Shown here: positions 24,625 to 32,921 of the stretch, piece by piece
How positions within the stretch are numbered: position 1 is the stretch's first letter
How the letters are laid out: every line of letters begins with the position of its first letter
Source: SHVO01 sp041905795
GTDB lineage: Bacteria > Pseudomonadota > Alphaproteobacteria > Rhodospirillales > Rhodospirillaceae
Length of the DNA stretch: 64,000 nt
Direction of reading: 5' to 3'
Assembly: GCA_041905795.1 (NCBI GenBank)
Contig: JAYRKL010000017.1
Span: 24,317-88,316 of the forward strand
Translations under genes and position numbers: made by a program
Notes under the pieces: model-generated
What the model saw: the letters and a program-made list of their open reading frames with translations, nothing else
What the model was told of the DNA's origin: nothing
Databases searched by the model: none

Positions 24625-25674
24625 GTGAAAGTCTTCCACCTCCTGTCGGGCGCGCCGTACGGCGGTGTCGAGCGTCAGGTCGAACGGCTGGCGGCGGTGC
24701 TCGAGAAAGACGGCGCCGGACAGCGCGTGATGATGCGCGCCGCGCCGGCGCGCGCTCAGCGCCTCGCTGCCATTGGCGCGATCCCCATCGAGATGGAATT
24801 CCCCGGCCGTTTCGCCTTCATGGACCGCCGGCGCATCAACACCGCCATCCGCAAGTTCGCGCCCGACGTGGTGGTCTCCTGGACGCCGGATGTGGCGCCC
24901 ATGGTGGAGAAGGGCCCGTTCACCCACGTCGGCCGCCTCGGGTTCGAAACCGACCGCACCGCATTCCTGCAATGCGACCGGCTGTTCACCCCGGCCCAGG
25001 CCCGGGCCGACGCCGCCGCCAACGGCGGCTGGCCGGCCGAGCGCATCAAGGTGCTGCCGCAGCTGCCGCGTCCCGATGACGCGCCGGTGACGCCGGTGTC
25101 GCGCAAGACCTATTACACCCCGCCCACGGCCAAGCTGATCGTCACCTCCTTGCGGCTCACGCTCGGCGCCGGCCTTGACATGCTGCTCGACGCCGTGGCG
25201 CGGCTGTCGGGCTATTATCTCTGGATCCTGGGTGACGGCGCCGACCGCGCGGCGCTGGAGCAGCTCGCCTACGAAAAAGGCGTGAAGCCGCGCGTGCGGT
25301 TCATGGGCTGGCAGGACGACGTGGCGCCGTTCCTCCAGGCCGCCGATGTGTTCGTCTCCACCGCCCGCAATGAAGACGTGGCTGACGCGGTGGTGGAGGC
25401 CTGGTCCATGGGCGCGCCGGTGATCGCCGCAGACAGCCTCGGACCCGGGCTGCTGGTCAAGCACCAGGAGAACGGCATGCTGGTGCCGGTGGGCGACGTC
25501 GTCAGCACCGCCGAGGCCATCAAGTGGGTCTGCCAGGACAAGGCGCTGGCCGCGAAACTCGGCGACGCCGGGCGCGCGGCCTTTGCCGCCTCCTATACCC
25601 ACGCCAAGATCGCGCCCGAATACCTGGCCTATTTCAACAGCCTCGCGGCGAGCCCCACGCTCGCGGCCTCCTGA
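24625..25674 (+). CDS. Glycosyltransferase family 4 protein
   Basis: 349 residues from GTG 24625. N-terminal 'VFHLLSGAPYGGVERQVERLAAVLEKDG' carries the glycine-rich acceptor loop. The C-terminal half has 'YYLWILGDGADRAALEQLAYEKGVKPRVRFMGWQDDVAPFLQAADVFVSTARNEDVADAVVEAWSMGAPVIAAD', with the E-x7-E type pair in 'EDVADAVVE'. It is a retaining GT-B enzyme, probably in the same glycan pathway as its two upstream neighbours. Donor and acceptor unknown. Confidence 0.9.
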   Translation: MKVFHLLSGAPYGGVERQVERLAAVLEKDGAGQRVMMRAAPARAQRLAAIGAIPIEMEFPGRFAFMDRRRINTAIRKFAPDVVVSWTPDVAPMVEKGPFTHVGRLGFETDRTAFLQCDRLFTPAQARADAAANGGWPAERIKVLPQLPRPDDAPVTPVSRKTYYTPPTAKLIVTSLRLTLGAGLDMLLDAVARLSGYYLWILGDGADRAALEQLAYEKGVKPRVRFMGWQDDVAPFLQAADVFVSTARNEDVADAVVEAWSMGAPVIAADSLGPGLLVKHQENGMLVPVGDVVSTAEAIKWVCQDKALAAKLGDAGRAAFAASYTHAKIAPEYLAYFNSLAASPTLAAS

Positions 25675-25690
25675 CCCGGCCAGAGTCAGC

Positions 25691-27439
25691 ATGTGTGGCA
25701 TCGCCGGGATCATGACGCGCGACGGCCGCGAGGCGGTTGCCGCTGTCCTGAGGTCGCTGACCGGCGCGCTGGCGCACCGCGGCCCGGACGGACAGGGCAG
25801 TCACGCGCGCGACGGCGTCCACCTCGTCCACACGCGCCTGTCCATCATCGATCTCGCCCACGGCGCCCAGCCGCTGATCGGCGGCGACGTGGCGCTGGTC
25901 GCCAATGCCGAGATCTACAACGATCCCGATCTCCGGCGTGTGCTGGCCGCCGATTTCAAGACCCGGTCCGATTGCGAAAGCGCGCTGCACCTCTATCGCC
26001 GCGACGGCGCCGGGTTCGCCAGGGCCTTGCGCGGCATGTACGCCATCGCGATCCACGATGCACCCGCACGCCGCCTGGTGCTGGCGCGCGATCCGTTCGG
26101 CATCAAGCCCCTGTACTACGCCGAGACACCGGCGGGTTTCTGCTTCGCCTCGGAGGCCCAGGCGTTGATCGCCGCCGGCGTGGTGGCCCCGGCGGTGAAC
26201 GGCGCGGCGCGCGACGAGGTTCTGGGCACGCAATTCTCCGCCGGCAGGGAAACGCCGTTCGCGGGGATCTCGCGTGTGCTGCCCGGCGAGACCCTGGTCA
26301 TCGAAAGCGGGCGGATCGTCGAGCGCCGCCGCATCCCCGCCGTCGCCCCGCAGGCGATTGAAAAGCGGAGCGATGAGGCGGCCACGGCGGCGTTCGGCGC
26401 GGCGTGGGAAGATTCGGTCCTGGTTCACCAGCGCGCCGATGTGCCGTTCGGCATGTTCCTCTCGGGCGGGATCGACTCCTGTTCGGTGCTCGCGACCATG
26501 GCCAAGTTGAACAGGAAGCCGGTGCTGGCCTTCACCGCGGCCTTTCCCGGCACGGCGGCCCACGACGAGCGCGCCGCGGCGCGCGCCGCCGCCATGGCGG
26601 TCGGGGCAATTCATGTCGAGGTGGACGTGACGGCGGCGGATTTCTGGGCCGCTCTGCCGGCCATCGCCGAAGCCGTCGACGATCCCGTGGCCGACTATGC
26701 CGTCGTGCCCACGTACCTGCTGGCGAAGCAGGCGGCGCGCGACGTCAAGGTGGTGTTGACCGGCGAGGGCGGGGATGAACTGTTCGCGGGCTATGGCCGC
26801 TACCGCGCCGCCGTGCGCCGGCTGTTTCCCAAGCGCCCGTGGCGGCGGCCCTTGTTCGCCTTCGACGGTTTGCGCGCGCCGCTCAGGGACTGGCGGCGCT
26901 CGGTCGATGCCGCGGAACGCGACAACGCCGCGGCGGGGTTCGCGGGGCTCGGCGCCGCCCAGGCGGTGGATATCGCCACATGGCTGCCGGGCGACCTCCT
27001 GACCAAGCTCGACCGCTGCCTGATGGCGCATGGACTGGAAGGGCGCGTGCCGTTCCTCGATCCGGCCGTCGCCGCCTTCGCCTTCTCGCTCCCGGACCGC
27101 CAGCGCGTGCGCGGCCACGGCAAATGGCTTGTGCGCCGTTGGCTCTCGGAGAATTTCCGCGCCGCCAATGCGTTCCTGCCCAAGCGCGGCTTTACCGTCC
27201 CCGTGGCCGAGTGGATCGCCGCGGAGGCCCGGCGCCTGGGGCCGCTGGTGGCGCGCGCGCCCGGGATCATGGAATTCTGCCATCCCGACGCGGTGGAGCG
27301 GCTGTTCGCCGGCCTCACGTCCGGCGGCAAGGGTGGTCACACCGCCTGGACGCTGTTGTTCTATGCTTTGTGGCATCGCCGCCATATGCTCGGCCTCAGG
27401 CCCGCGGGCGACGTCTTCAATACACTTTCCATAAGATGA
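25691..27439 (+). CDS. asnB: Asparagine synthase (glutamine-hydrolysing) type amidotransferase
   Basis: 582 residues from ATG 25691, so the mature N-terminus is Cys2 ('MCGIAGIM'), the glutaminase nucleophile. 'LAHRGPDGQG' and 'ANAEIYND' (normally NGEIYN) complete the class II glutaminase. The synthetase half has the PP-loop 'SGGIDSCSV' (258-266), 'VVLTGEGGDELFAGYGRY' and 'LPKRGFTVP'. It moves ammonia from glutamine onto an aspartate-like or sugar-acid carboxylate via an adenylate. Placed directly after three glycosyltransferases, it may amidate a glycan component rather than make free asparagine. Confidence 0.88.
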   Translation: MCGIAGIMTRDGREAVAAVLRSLTGALAHRGPDGQGSHARDGVHLVHTRLSIIDLAHGAQPLIGGDVALVANAEIYNDPDLRRVLAADFKTRSDCESALHLYRRDGAGFARALRGMYAIAIHDAPARRLVLARDPFGIKPLYYAETPAGFCFASEAQALIAAGVVAPAVNGAARDEVLGTQFSAGRETPFAGISRVLPGETLVIESGRIVERRRIPAVAPQAIEKRSDEAATAAFGAAWEDSVLVHQRADVPFGMFLSGGIDSCSVLATMAKLNRKPVLAFTAAFPGTAAHDERAAARAAAMAVGAIHVEVDVTAADFWAALPAIAEAVDDPVADYAVVPTYLLAKQAARDVKVVLTGEGGDELFAGYGRYRAAVRRLFPKRPWRRPLFAFDGLRAPLRDWRRSVDAAERDNAAAGFAGLGAAQAVDIATWLPGDLLTKLDRCLMAHGLEGRVPFLDPAVAAFAFSLPDRQRVRGHGKWLVRRWLSENFRAANAFLPKRGFTVPVAEWIAAEARRLGPLVARAPGIMEFCHPDAVERLFAGLTSGGKGGHTAWTLLFYALWHRRHMLGLRPAGDVFNTLSIR

Positions 27440-27446
27440 GGCTGAT

Positions 27447-28778
27447 GTGAGCGACACCTTCGATCTGGTCATCCACGGCGGTGCCGTGTTCACGCCGGGC
27501 GGGCCGATGCGCGCGGATATCGGCGTGCGCGGAGGCAAGACCGTGGCCATCGGCGCCCTGGCCGGGGCGCATGCCGCCGCGCGCTTCGACGCCGCGCATC
27601 TCACGGTGTTGCCGGGCGTGATCGACGAGCAGGTGCATTTCCGCGAGCCGGGTCCGGTGCATAAGGAGGATCTGGAGACCGGCACCCGCGGCGCGGCCCT
27701 GGGCGGCGTCACGGCTGTCTTCGAGATGCCCAACACCGATCCGCCCACCACCACCGAAGCCGCCATCAATGACAAACTCAATCGTGCGAAAGGCCGCGCC
27801 TGGACCGACCACGCCTTTTATGTCGGCGCGGCGGCGGAGAATGCGGATGACCTCGGACGCCTCGAACGGTTGCCGGGTGTCTGCGGCGTCAAGATGTTCA
27901 TGGGATCGTCGACCGGCTCGCTGCTGGTGCCGGATGATGAAAACGTGGGCCGCGTTCTGGCGTCCGGCTCGCGGCGCGTGACGGTGCACAGCGAGGACGA
28001 CATGCGCCTGCAGGAGCGCGCCAGCCTGGTGAAGGACGGCGCCGATGTCGCCATGCATCCGGTATGGCGCGATGTGGAAACCGCCGTGCGCTCCACCCAG
28101 CGCCTGCTGCGCCTCGCGCGCCAGCACGGGCGGCGCGTGCATGTGCTGCACGTCACGACGGCCGAGGAAATGGAGATCCTCGTCCAGCACCGCGATATCG
28201 CCACGGTCGAGGTCCTGCCCCAGCACCTGACCCTGGCCGCGCCTGAGTGCTACCGGCGCCTCGGCACCTTCGCCCAGATGAACCCGCCGATCCGTGAAGC
28301 CCGTCATCGTGATGCTTTGTGGGCGGCCATCGACGCCGGCATTGTCGACTGCATCGGCTCCGACCACGCGCCGCATACCCGCGAGGAGAAAGCGCGGCCC
28401 TATCCGCGCAGCCCGTCAGGGCTCACCGGCGTGCAGACCCTGTTGCCGCTGCTGCTCGATCACATGGCGCAGGGGCGGTTGACCTTGGCGCGCCTGGTGG
28501 ACCTCACCAGCGCCGGGCCGGCGCGGATTTTCGGCATCGCCGGCAAGGGCCGCATCGCCCAGGGTTATGACGCCGATTTCACCCTGGTGGACCTGAAGGC
28601 CAAACGCACCATCACCAACGATTGGATCGCCAGCCGCTCCGGCTGGACGGCGTTCGACGGCATGGAGGTGACCGGCTGGCCCAAGGCCACCATCGTGCGC
28701 GGCCATATCGTCATGCGCGACGACGCCGTGCTCGACAAGCCGATCGGCGAGCCGGTTCGCTTCCAGGAAACGCTTTAA
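27447..28778 (+). CDS. pyrC: Dihydroorotase
   Basis: 443 residues from GTG 27447 behind ATGAGG. The metal site reads 'VIDEQVHFREPGPVHKEDLETGT': the first His of the usual HxH is Gln, as in a known alphaproteobacterial/Bacteroidetes dihydroorotase branch. Further motifs are 'FEMPNTDPPT', the carboxylated-Lys region 'GVKMFMGSSTGSLL', 'VHSEDD', 'VHVLHVTTAEE' and the catalytic Asp in 'DCIGSDHAPHT'. It cyclises N-carbamoyl-aspartate to dihydroorotate in pyrimidine synthesis. It starts 7 bp after asnB; its last codons and stop are tandemly duplicated (28,763-28,796). Confidence 0.9.
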   Translation: MSDTFDLVIHGGAVFTPGGPMRADIGVRGGKTVAIGALAGAHAAARFDAAHLTVLPGVIDEQVHFREPGPVHKEDLETGTRGAALGGVTAVFEMPNTDPPTTTEAAINDKLNRAKGRAWTDHAFYVGAAAENADDLGRLERLPGVCGVKMFMGSSTGSLLVPDDENVGRVLASGSRRVTVHSEDDMRLQERASLVKDGADVAMHPVWRDVETAVRSTQRLLRLARQHGRRVHVLHVTTAEEMEILVQHRDIATVEVLPQHLTLAAPECYRRLGTFAQMNPPIREARHRDALWAAIDAGIVDCIGSDHAPHTREEKARPYPRSPSGLTGVQTLLPLLLDHMAQGRLTLARLVDLTSAGPARIFGIAGKGRIAQGYDADFTLVDLKAKRTITNDWIASRSGWTAFDGMEVTGWPKATIVRGHIVMRDDAVLDKPIGEPVRFQETL

Positions 28779-28796
28779 AGCCAGGAACGCTTTAAG
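28763..28796 (+). repeat. Tandem duplication of the dihydroorotase 3' end
   Basis: CCAGGAAACGCTTTAAAG (28763-28780), containing the stop codon TAA, is followed directly by CCAGGAACGCTTTAAG (28781-28796). Two small deletions distinguish the copies. Confidence 0.8.
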
Positions 28797-28815
28797 CACT
28801 GCGCCAGCGTGAAAA

Positions 28816-28865
28816 CATGTGGAGGGTTAATTTGTTTCACGTGAAACAGATTAACCCTCCACATG
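28816..28865. promoter_or_regulatory. parS: parS centromere site at the centre of a 50-bp inverted repeat
   Basis: TGTTTCACGTGAAACA at 28833-28848 is a perfect 16-bp palindrome identical to the ParB-binding parS consensus. It is flanked by CATGTGGAGGGTTAAT (28816-28831) and its exact inverse complement (28850-28865), so the whole 50-bp element is palindromic apart from one T/G pair. ParB loads at such sites and ParA then segregates the origin region, so the window may lie within some tens of kb of oriC. It sits between two convergent genes, where a hairpin could also act as terminator. No other full match to parS was seen in the window. Confidence 0.92.
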
Positions 28866-28880
28866 CGCCAACGCTTGTAC

Positions 28881-30971
28881 TTAACCGCCCGCGAACAGCG
28901 CGCCGCAGGAGTCCGGCATGGCTTTACGGGCCATCAGCCGGTCGTAGAAGGCGCCGGCCTTGTCGACCATCTGGTCCACTTCCGAACCGAGGATCAGGCC
29001 TTTCTCCGCGAGATCGAGGGCGGCGCCGGCATAGGCCTGGCGATAGGCGTCGCGGGTGGCGTAGCGCTCGGCGATGGACGGACGCGGGTCGTTGGCCGCC
29101 AGCCGCTCGTTCTCGTTGCGGGCGAAGGGCACGAAGCTGCCGTCGAAACGCGCCAGGCGGTCCGGCGTGCCGGTGGCGGCGTTGAGCAGGTTCCAGCCGG
29201 TATAAGTCCCTAAAGGCGCGATCAGGTCCGGCAGGCGCACGCCGCCGCGGTCGAGGCCGTCCTTGTCGGGCTGCGGCACCAGGGCGGTGTAGGTCTTGCC
29301 GATCTTGGGCGGGACGACATCCATGATGCCGTCGGCGAAGCGCGGGCCGAAATCCAGGCGCGGCGGCTCCAGGAGCCGGCTGGGCGTGCGCATGCCGGGG
29401 ATCTTCGGGAACGCCTCCACATACTGGCTGAGCTTGCCCAGGCTGCCGTCGGCGATCTGCGGATAGTTCGAGGCCGGCGGCTCCTGCTTCAGGGTGATCC
29501 AGGCGTCGAGGTGCAGCAGCAGCGAGCGCAGCATCGGGCGCTCGTCCAGGGGATTGAGGCAATGGGCGAGGGTCGACCCCGCCGCCGGCGAGGCGATGCG
29601 GTGCTGGGCGCCGGCCACCGTATAGATACGCGCCCGCGCCGCCGGCGCGAGATCGGCGGCGGCTTCGACCGAGGTATGGGTGAGGGAGGCCGAGCGCGCC
29701 CAGTATTCCGTGGCGGTGTTGACATAGAACAGGCGCGGTCCAGTGCCGCCGACCTTATCGAAGACACTGCGCGGGTCGGCGCCCGGCGCTTCGGCCTGCG
29801 GGCTGGTGGAGAACGGGAACCAATCCGTCGGGAAGTCGAGTTCGATATCGGGGCTGAAGTGGCGGCTGGCCTGGCCGAAGCGCAGGTTGAAGCTGCCTTT
29901 GCCGGCGCCGGCCGCCTTGAGCAGCGCGCCGTCGAAGGCCGCGCGGCCGCGGCCGTCGGCGACCAGGCCGTAGTAGACCATGGATTGCAGCAGCCGCGCC
30001 GACTGCGAGGCGCCGTAGGCCAGCACGGTGGCCGGCGGTGCGGCGCCGTTGTCGAGCAGCGGGTTGGGGGCGCCGTATTTGTCGGTGCGCTCGGAGCGGA
30101 AGAACAGCAGAGCATCACGAATGCCGGCGAGGCCGAGGCCGGCCACCCGCGGTCCGCGCGCGGTATAAGTCAGGGTGTAGATCGAGCCGGGGCGGAAGCC
30201 GCCCTCCAGGGTGATCAGCGACGGGTCATAAACCATGCGATCATTGATCTTCTGGCCGAAGGACCAACGGTTGCGCGCGATCGGGGTGCGCGTGCCGTAG
30301 GGGCCTTCGCGTACCGTTAGAACCGATTCAGGGTCGTCGGCGCGGGCCGGCTCGTAGGCCAGCGCCAGGATGCCGACATGAGAAGCGGCCGTTGCCGGCT
30401 GGGTGACGGTGATCTCGCCCTCGACCTTGCCGAGGATGGGTTTGCCGCCGTCGGTGGCGATGGGCAGATCGGCGCGCAGGCGGTCGGCGCCGGGCTGGAT
30501 GTCCCACGACCAGCCGGTGGCCAGGACGGCGTAGCCCTGTTCCATCAGGAATCCGTTGCCGGCGTCCTCGGCGGTCATGGGCAGATTGCCGGCGCGGCCG
30601 TTGTTGAAGGCGGAGAGGGCGGTGAGATTGCCGCGGTTGTTGACGTCGTAGAGCAGCCGGCCGTTGGCGCGCGCCGGGTCGACGGGCCGAAGCAGGATGA
30701 AATCGGTGGTGAAATGCACGCGGCCCGCGGCGTCGCGCGGCGCCAGCCGGATGTCGGTGACGGCCTGGTTCTCGGGGGCTGCGGCGTCGACGGCGAAATA
30801 GAGCCGGCCGCGGATGCGCTCATAGGCGCCGACGTTGCCAAAGGTCTTGGCGGCGGCGAGGGGGACCCGCTCCAGGACCTCGACCCGGTCGACGTCGGCC
30901 AAGGCGGGGGTGGTCATGGTGCAAAGGGCCGCGGCCAGGACAGCCAGGCGGCGGAGGGTCGTCAGTGGCAT
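28881..30971 (-). CDS. Secreted alpha/beta-hydrolase-domain protein
   Basis: 696 residues from ATG 30971 (AGGGAGA upstream); a longer frame to 31178 would cross repeat C. Signal peptide at 1-25 ('LAVLAAALCTMTTPALA'). The family is the large alpha/beta-hydrolase-domain group (Abhydrolase_10 type): 'RVEVLERVPLA...GAYERIRGRLYFAVD', 'RLLYDVNNRGN', the nucleophile-elbow-like 'VLAYGASQSARLLQSMVYYGL', and 'YTVAGAQHRIASP' with a candidate catalytic His. A hydrolase role in the periplasm or outside is likely; substrate unknown. Its stop lies 15 bp from the parS inverted repeat. Confidence 0.8.
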   Translation of the reverse strand: MPLTTLRRLAVLAAALCTMTTPALADVDRVEVLERVPLAAAKTFGNVGAYERIRGRLYFAVDAAAPENQAVTDIRLAPRDAAGRVHFTTDFILLRPVDPARANGRLLYDVNNRGNLTALSAFNNGRAGNLPMTAEDAGNGFLMEQGYAVLATGWSWDIQPGADRLRADLPIATDGGKPILGKVEGEITVTQPATAASHVGILALAYEPARADDPESVLTVREGPYGTRTPIARNRWSFGQKINDRMVYDPSLITLEGGFRPGSIYTLTYTARGPRVAGLGLAGIRDALLFFRSERTDKYGAPNPLLDNGAAPPATVLAYGASQSARLLQSMVYYGLVADGRGRAAFDGALLKAAGAGKGSFNLRFGQASRHFSPDIELDFPTDWFPFSTSPQAEAPGADPRSVFDKVGGTGPRLFYVNTATEYWARSASLTHTSVEAAADLAPAARARIYTVAGAQHRIASPAAGSTLAHCLNPLDERPMLRSLLLHLDAWITLKQEPPASNYPQIADGSLGKLSQYVEAFPKIPGMRTPSRLLEPPRLDFGPRFADGIMDVVPPKIGKTYTALVPQPDKDGLDRGGVRLPDLIAPLGTYTGWNLLNAATGTPDRLARFDGSFVPFARNENERLAANDPRPSIAERYATRDAYRQAYAGAALDLAEKGLILGSEVDQMVDKAGAFYDRLMARKAMPDSCGALFAGG

Positions 30972-31003
30972 AGGCGAAGCAGTCTCCCTGGGATTGGGCC
31001 GGA

Positions 31004-31081
31004 GCATTTTAGGCCGAAGTGGTTGCCGGTTCGGCCGCTTAAAATGCGACCACATAAATCTGGCGCGCGATTGCGCGCCAG
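31004..31081 (+). repeat. Intergenic hairpin repeat, copy C, with a GC-rich second hairpin
   Basis: Stem GCATTTTA/TAAAATGC (31004-31011 with 31040-31047) and GGCCGAA/TTCGGCC (31012-31018 with 31030-31036), loop GTGGTTGCCGG, tail GCGACCACATAAA. A second hairpin, CTGGCGCGC/GCGCGCCAG with loop GATT, spans 31060-31081. Unlike copies A, B and D it does not abut a stop codon. It lies in the 263-bp gap between the hydrolase start and the HtrA stop. Confidence 0.85.
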
Positions 31082-31183
31082 TATGCCCAAACGCGCGACG
31101 CGCGCCCATCCCCGGAAAATGCGAGATGAGGTGCAACGCTTCACGACTCTTACGCGTCCTTGTCCTTGGTGTTTGCACAAATG

Positions 31184-31218
31184 AAAACGGCGCCCTCCGG
31201 GTGGAGGGCGCCGTTTTT
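31184..31218. terminator. Strong bidirectional rho-independent terminator after htrA
   Basis: CGGCGCCCTCC (31188-31198) pairs perfectly with GGAGGGCGCCG (31203-31213) around a 4-nt loop, flanked by AAAA on the left and TTTTT on the right. It ends the minus-strand protease gene 17 bp after its stop codon. Confidence 0.9.
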
Positions 31219-31234
31219 GGGGACGTCGTCCGGC

Positions 31235-32620
31235 TTACTGCAGGACGATCAGCACATCCTCTTCGCCGCGTTTGACGAACAGCGCCGACGACCGGCCCGA
31301 ATCCTTGAGCGCGGTCTTGAACTCCTCGACCGTGTTCACCGGCTTGCGGTTCACGGACAGGATATGGTCGCCCTGGCGGAAGCGCTGGGCGGCCGGGCTG
31401 TTGCGTTCGATGGCGGTGACCACCACGCCCTTGACCTTGTCGTCGGAGGGCGCGGCGCTGAAGGTGGCGCCTTCCAGCTCGGGCCGGTCATTGACCTTGG
31501 CGACTTCCTGCTCGGCCGGGGCCTTGCCGATGGTGACCTTGATGTCCTTCTTGGCCTTGTCGCGCAGGATGGTGAGGGTGATGTTGGTGCCGACCGTCAA
31601 GAGGCCGATGCGGTTCCTGAGTTCGCCGGAGCTGCGCACCGGGCGGCCGTCCATGGCCACCACCACGTCGCCGGCCTTCACGCCGGCGGCTTCGGCGGGC
31701 GATCCCTTGGCAATGGTGCCGACGAGCGCGCCTTCGGCCTGTTCCATGCCCAGGTTCTTGGCGAGTTCCGGGTTCATGTCCTGGATGCCGACGCCGATGA
31801 TACCGCGCTTGACCTCGCCGTATTCGGTGAGCTGGGCCATGACGCCCTTGATCATCGAGGTGGGCACGGCGAAGCCGATGCCGACGTTGCCGCCCGACGG
31901 GCCGACGATGGCGGTGTTCATGCCCACCAGTTCGCCCTTCAGGTTGACCAGCGCGCCGCCCGAGTTGCCGGGGTTGATGGAGGCGTCGGTCTGGATGAAG
32001 TCTTCGTAGCCTTCGATGCCCATGGTGCCGCCCATGCTGCCGCGGCCCTTGGCCGAGACGATGCCGGCGGTCACGGTCTGGCCCAGCGCGAAGGGGTTGC
32101 CGACGGCGATGACGTAGTCGCCGACCTTCACGTCCTCGGAATCGCCCATCTGCAGGGCGCTCAGGTTCTTGGCGTCCACCTGCAGCACCGCGATGTCGGT
32201 CTGGTCGTCGCTGCCGATGACCTTGGCCGTGAACACGCGCCGGTCGGACAGGGTGACGGCGATGTCGCTGGCGTCCTCGATGACGTGGTGGTTGGTGAGG
32301 ATGTAGCCCTTCTTGGCGTCAACGATGATGCCCGAGCCCACCGCCGAACGTTCCGGCATCTTGGGGGCGTTCTTGTCGCCGAAGAAGCGGCGGAACATGG
32401 GATCGTTGAACAGCGGGTTGTCGGCGGAGACCTCGACCTTGGCCTTGACGGCGATGTTGACCACGCCCGGCACCACCTTCTCCACCAACGGCGCCAGGGT
32501 CGGCATGCCGTCGCGCATCGGGATGGCGCTGCTCTGCGCCGCCGCGTTCACCGCTGGCGTGGCGAACAGCGCCGCGGCCGCGGCCGTGGCGAGAACAAAC
32601 CTGTGGAAGCGAACGCTCAT
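31235..32620 (-). CDS. htrA: HtrA/Deg-family periplasmic serine protease with two PDZ domains
   Basis: 461 residues from ATG 32620; the longer frame to 32665 would displace the signal peptide (residues 1-28, 'ATAAAAALFATPAVNAAAQ'). The trypsin-like domain has the triad His112 ('ILTNHHVIED'), Asp142 ('QTDIAVLQV') and Ser220 ('INPGNSGGALVNLKGELVG'). Two PDZ domains follow ('RGIIGVGIQDMNPELAKNLG', then 'VKGVVVTAIERNSPAAQRFRQGDHILSVN'). Such proteases degrade or refold misfolded envelope proteins. A candidate promoter upstream reads TCGACA-N19-TATGAT on the minus strand (32744-32714). Confidence 0.93.
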   Translation of the reverse strand: MSVRFHRFVLATAAAAALFATPAVNAAAQSSAIPMRDGMPTLAPLVEKVVPGVVNIAVKAKVEVSADNPLFNDPMFRRFFGDKNAPKMPERSAVGSGIIVDAKKGYILTNHHVIEDASDIAVTLSDRRVFTAKVIGSDDQTDIAVLQVDAKNLSALQMGDSEDVKVGDYVIAVGNPFALGQTVTAGIVSAKGRGSMGGTMGIEGYEDFIQTDASINPGNSGGALVNLKGELVGMNTAIVGPSGGNVGIGFAVPTSMIKGVMAQLTEYGEVKRGIIGVGIQDMNPELAKNLGMEQAEGALVGTIAKGSPAEAAGVKAGDVVVAMDGRPVRSSGELRNRIGLLTVGTNITLTILRDKAKKDIKVTIGKAPAEQEVAKVNDRPELEGATFSAAPSDDKVKGVVVTAIERNSPAAQRFRQGDHILSVNRKPVNTVEEFKTALKDSGRSSALFVKRGEEDVLIVLQ

Positions 32621-32921
32621 GGGTGTCGAGGCCTTTCGTGGTGGACGGAGAGGGGACCGGCGCAAGACAGACCCGCCGATGCGTGGGGCGATGTTACCGG
32701 CGCACAGGAGGCTATCATACGTGGTAACAGCTATTTAATGTCGATTTCTGCGCCCTAACCCCTGATTTTACTCAGCTTTTCGAGCGTGCCGGGAGGGCGC
32801 GGCTGTAACCGCGGCTCCCATGGCTTTGATGCCGGCCGCGCCGCCGGTTGCTTGACAGCCGGGGCCCCCGGCGGGAACCGTAGGCGCTCAACGGCACATC
32901 GGCACCGGGGCAGGCAGCATC

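Noticed and set aside
27600..27660. Dihydroorotase as an inactive paralogue because the first HxH His is Gln
   Set aside because: The DEQVHFREPG form is, to my knowledge, normal for this branch, and the other metal and catalytic residues are intact.
28816..28865. Plain rho-independent terminator between convergent genes
   Set aside because: No T run follows the stem and the centre is an exact parS; termination may be secondary.
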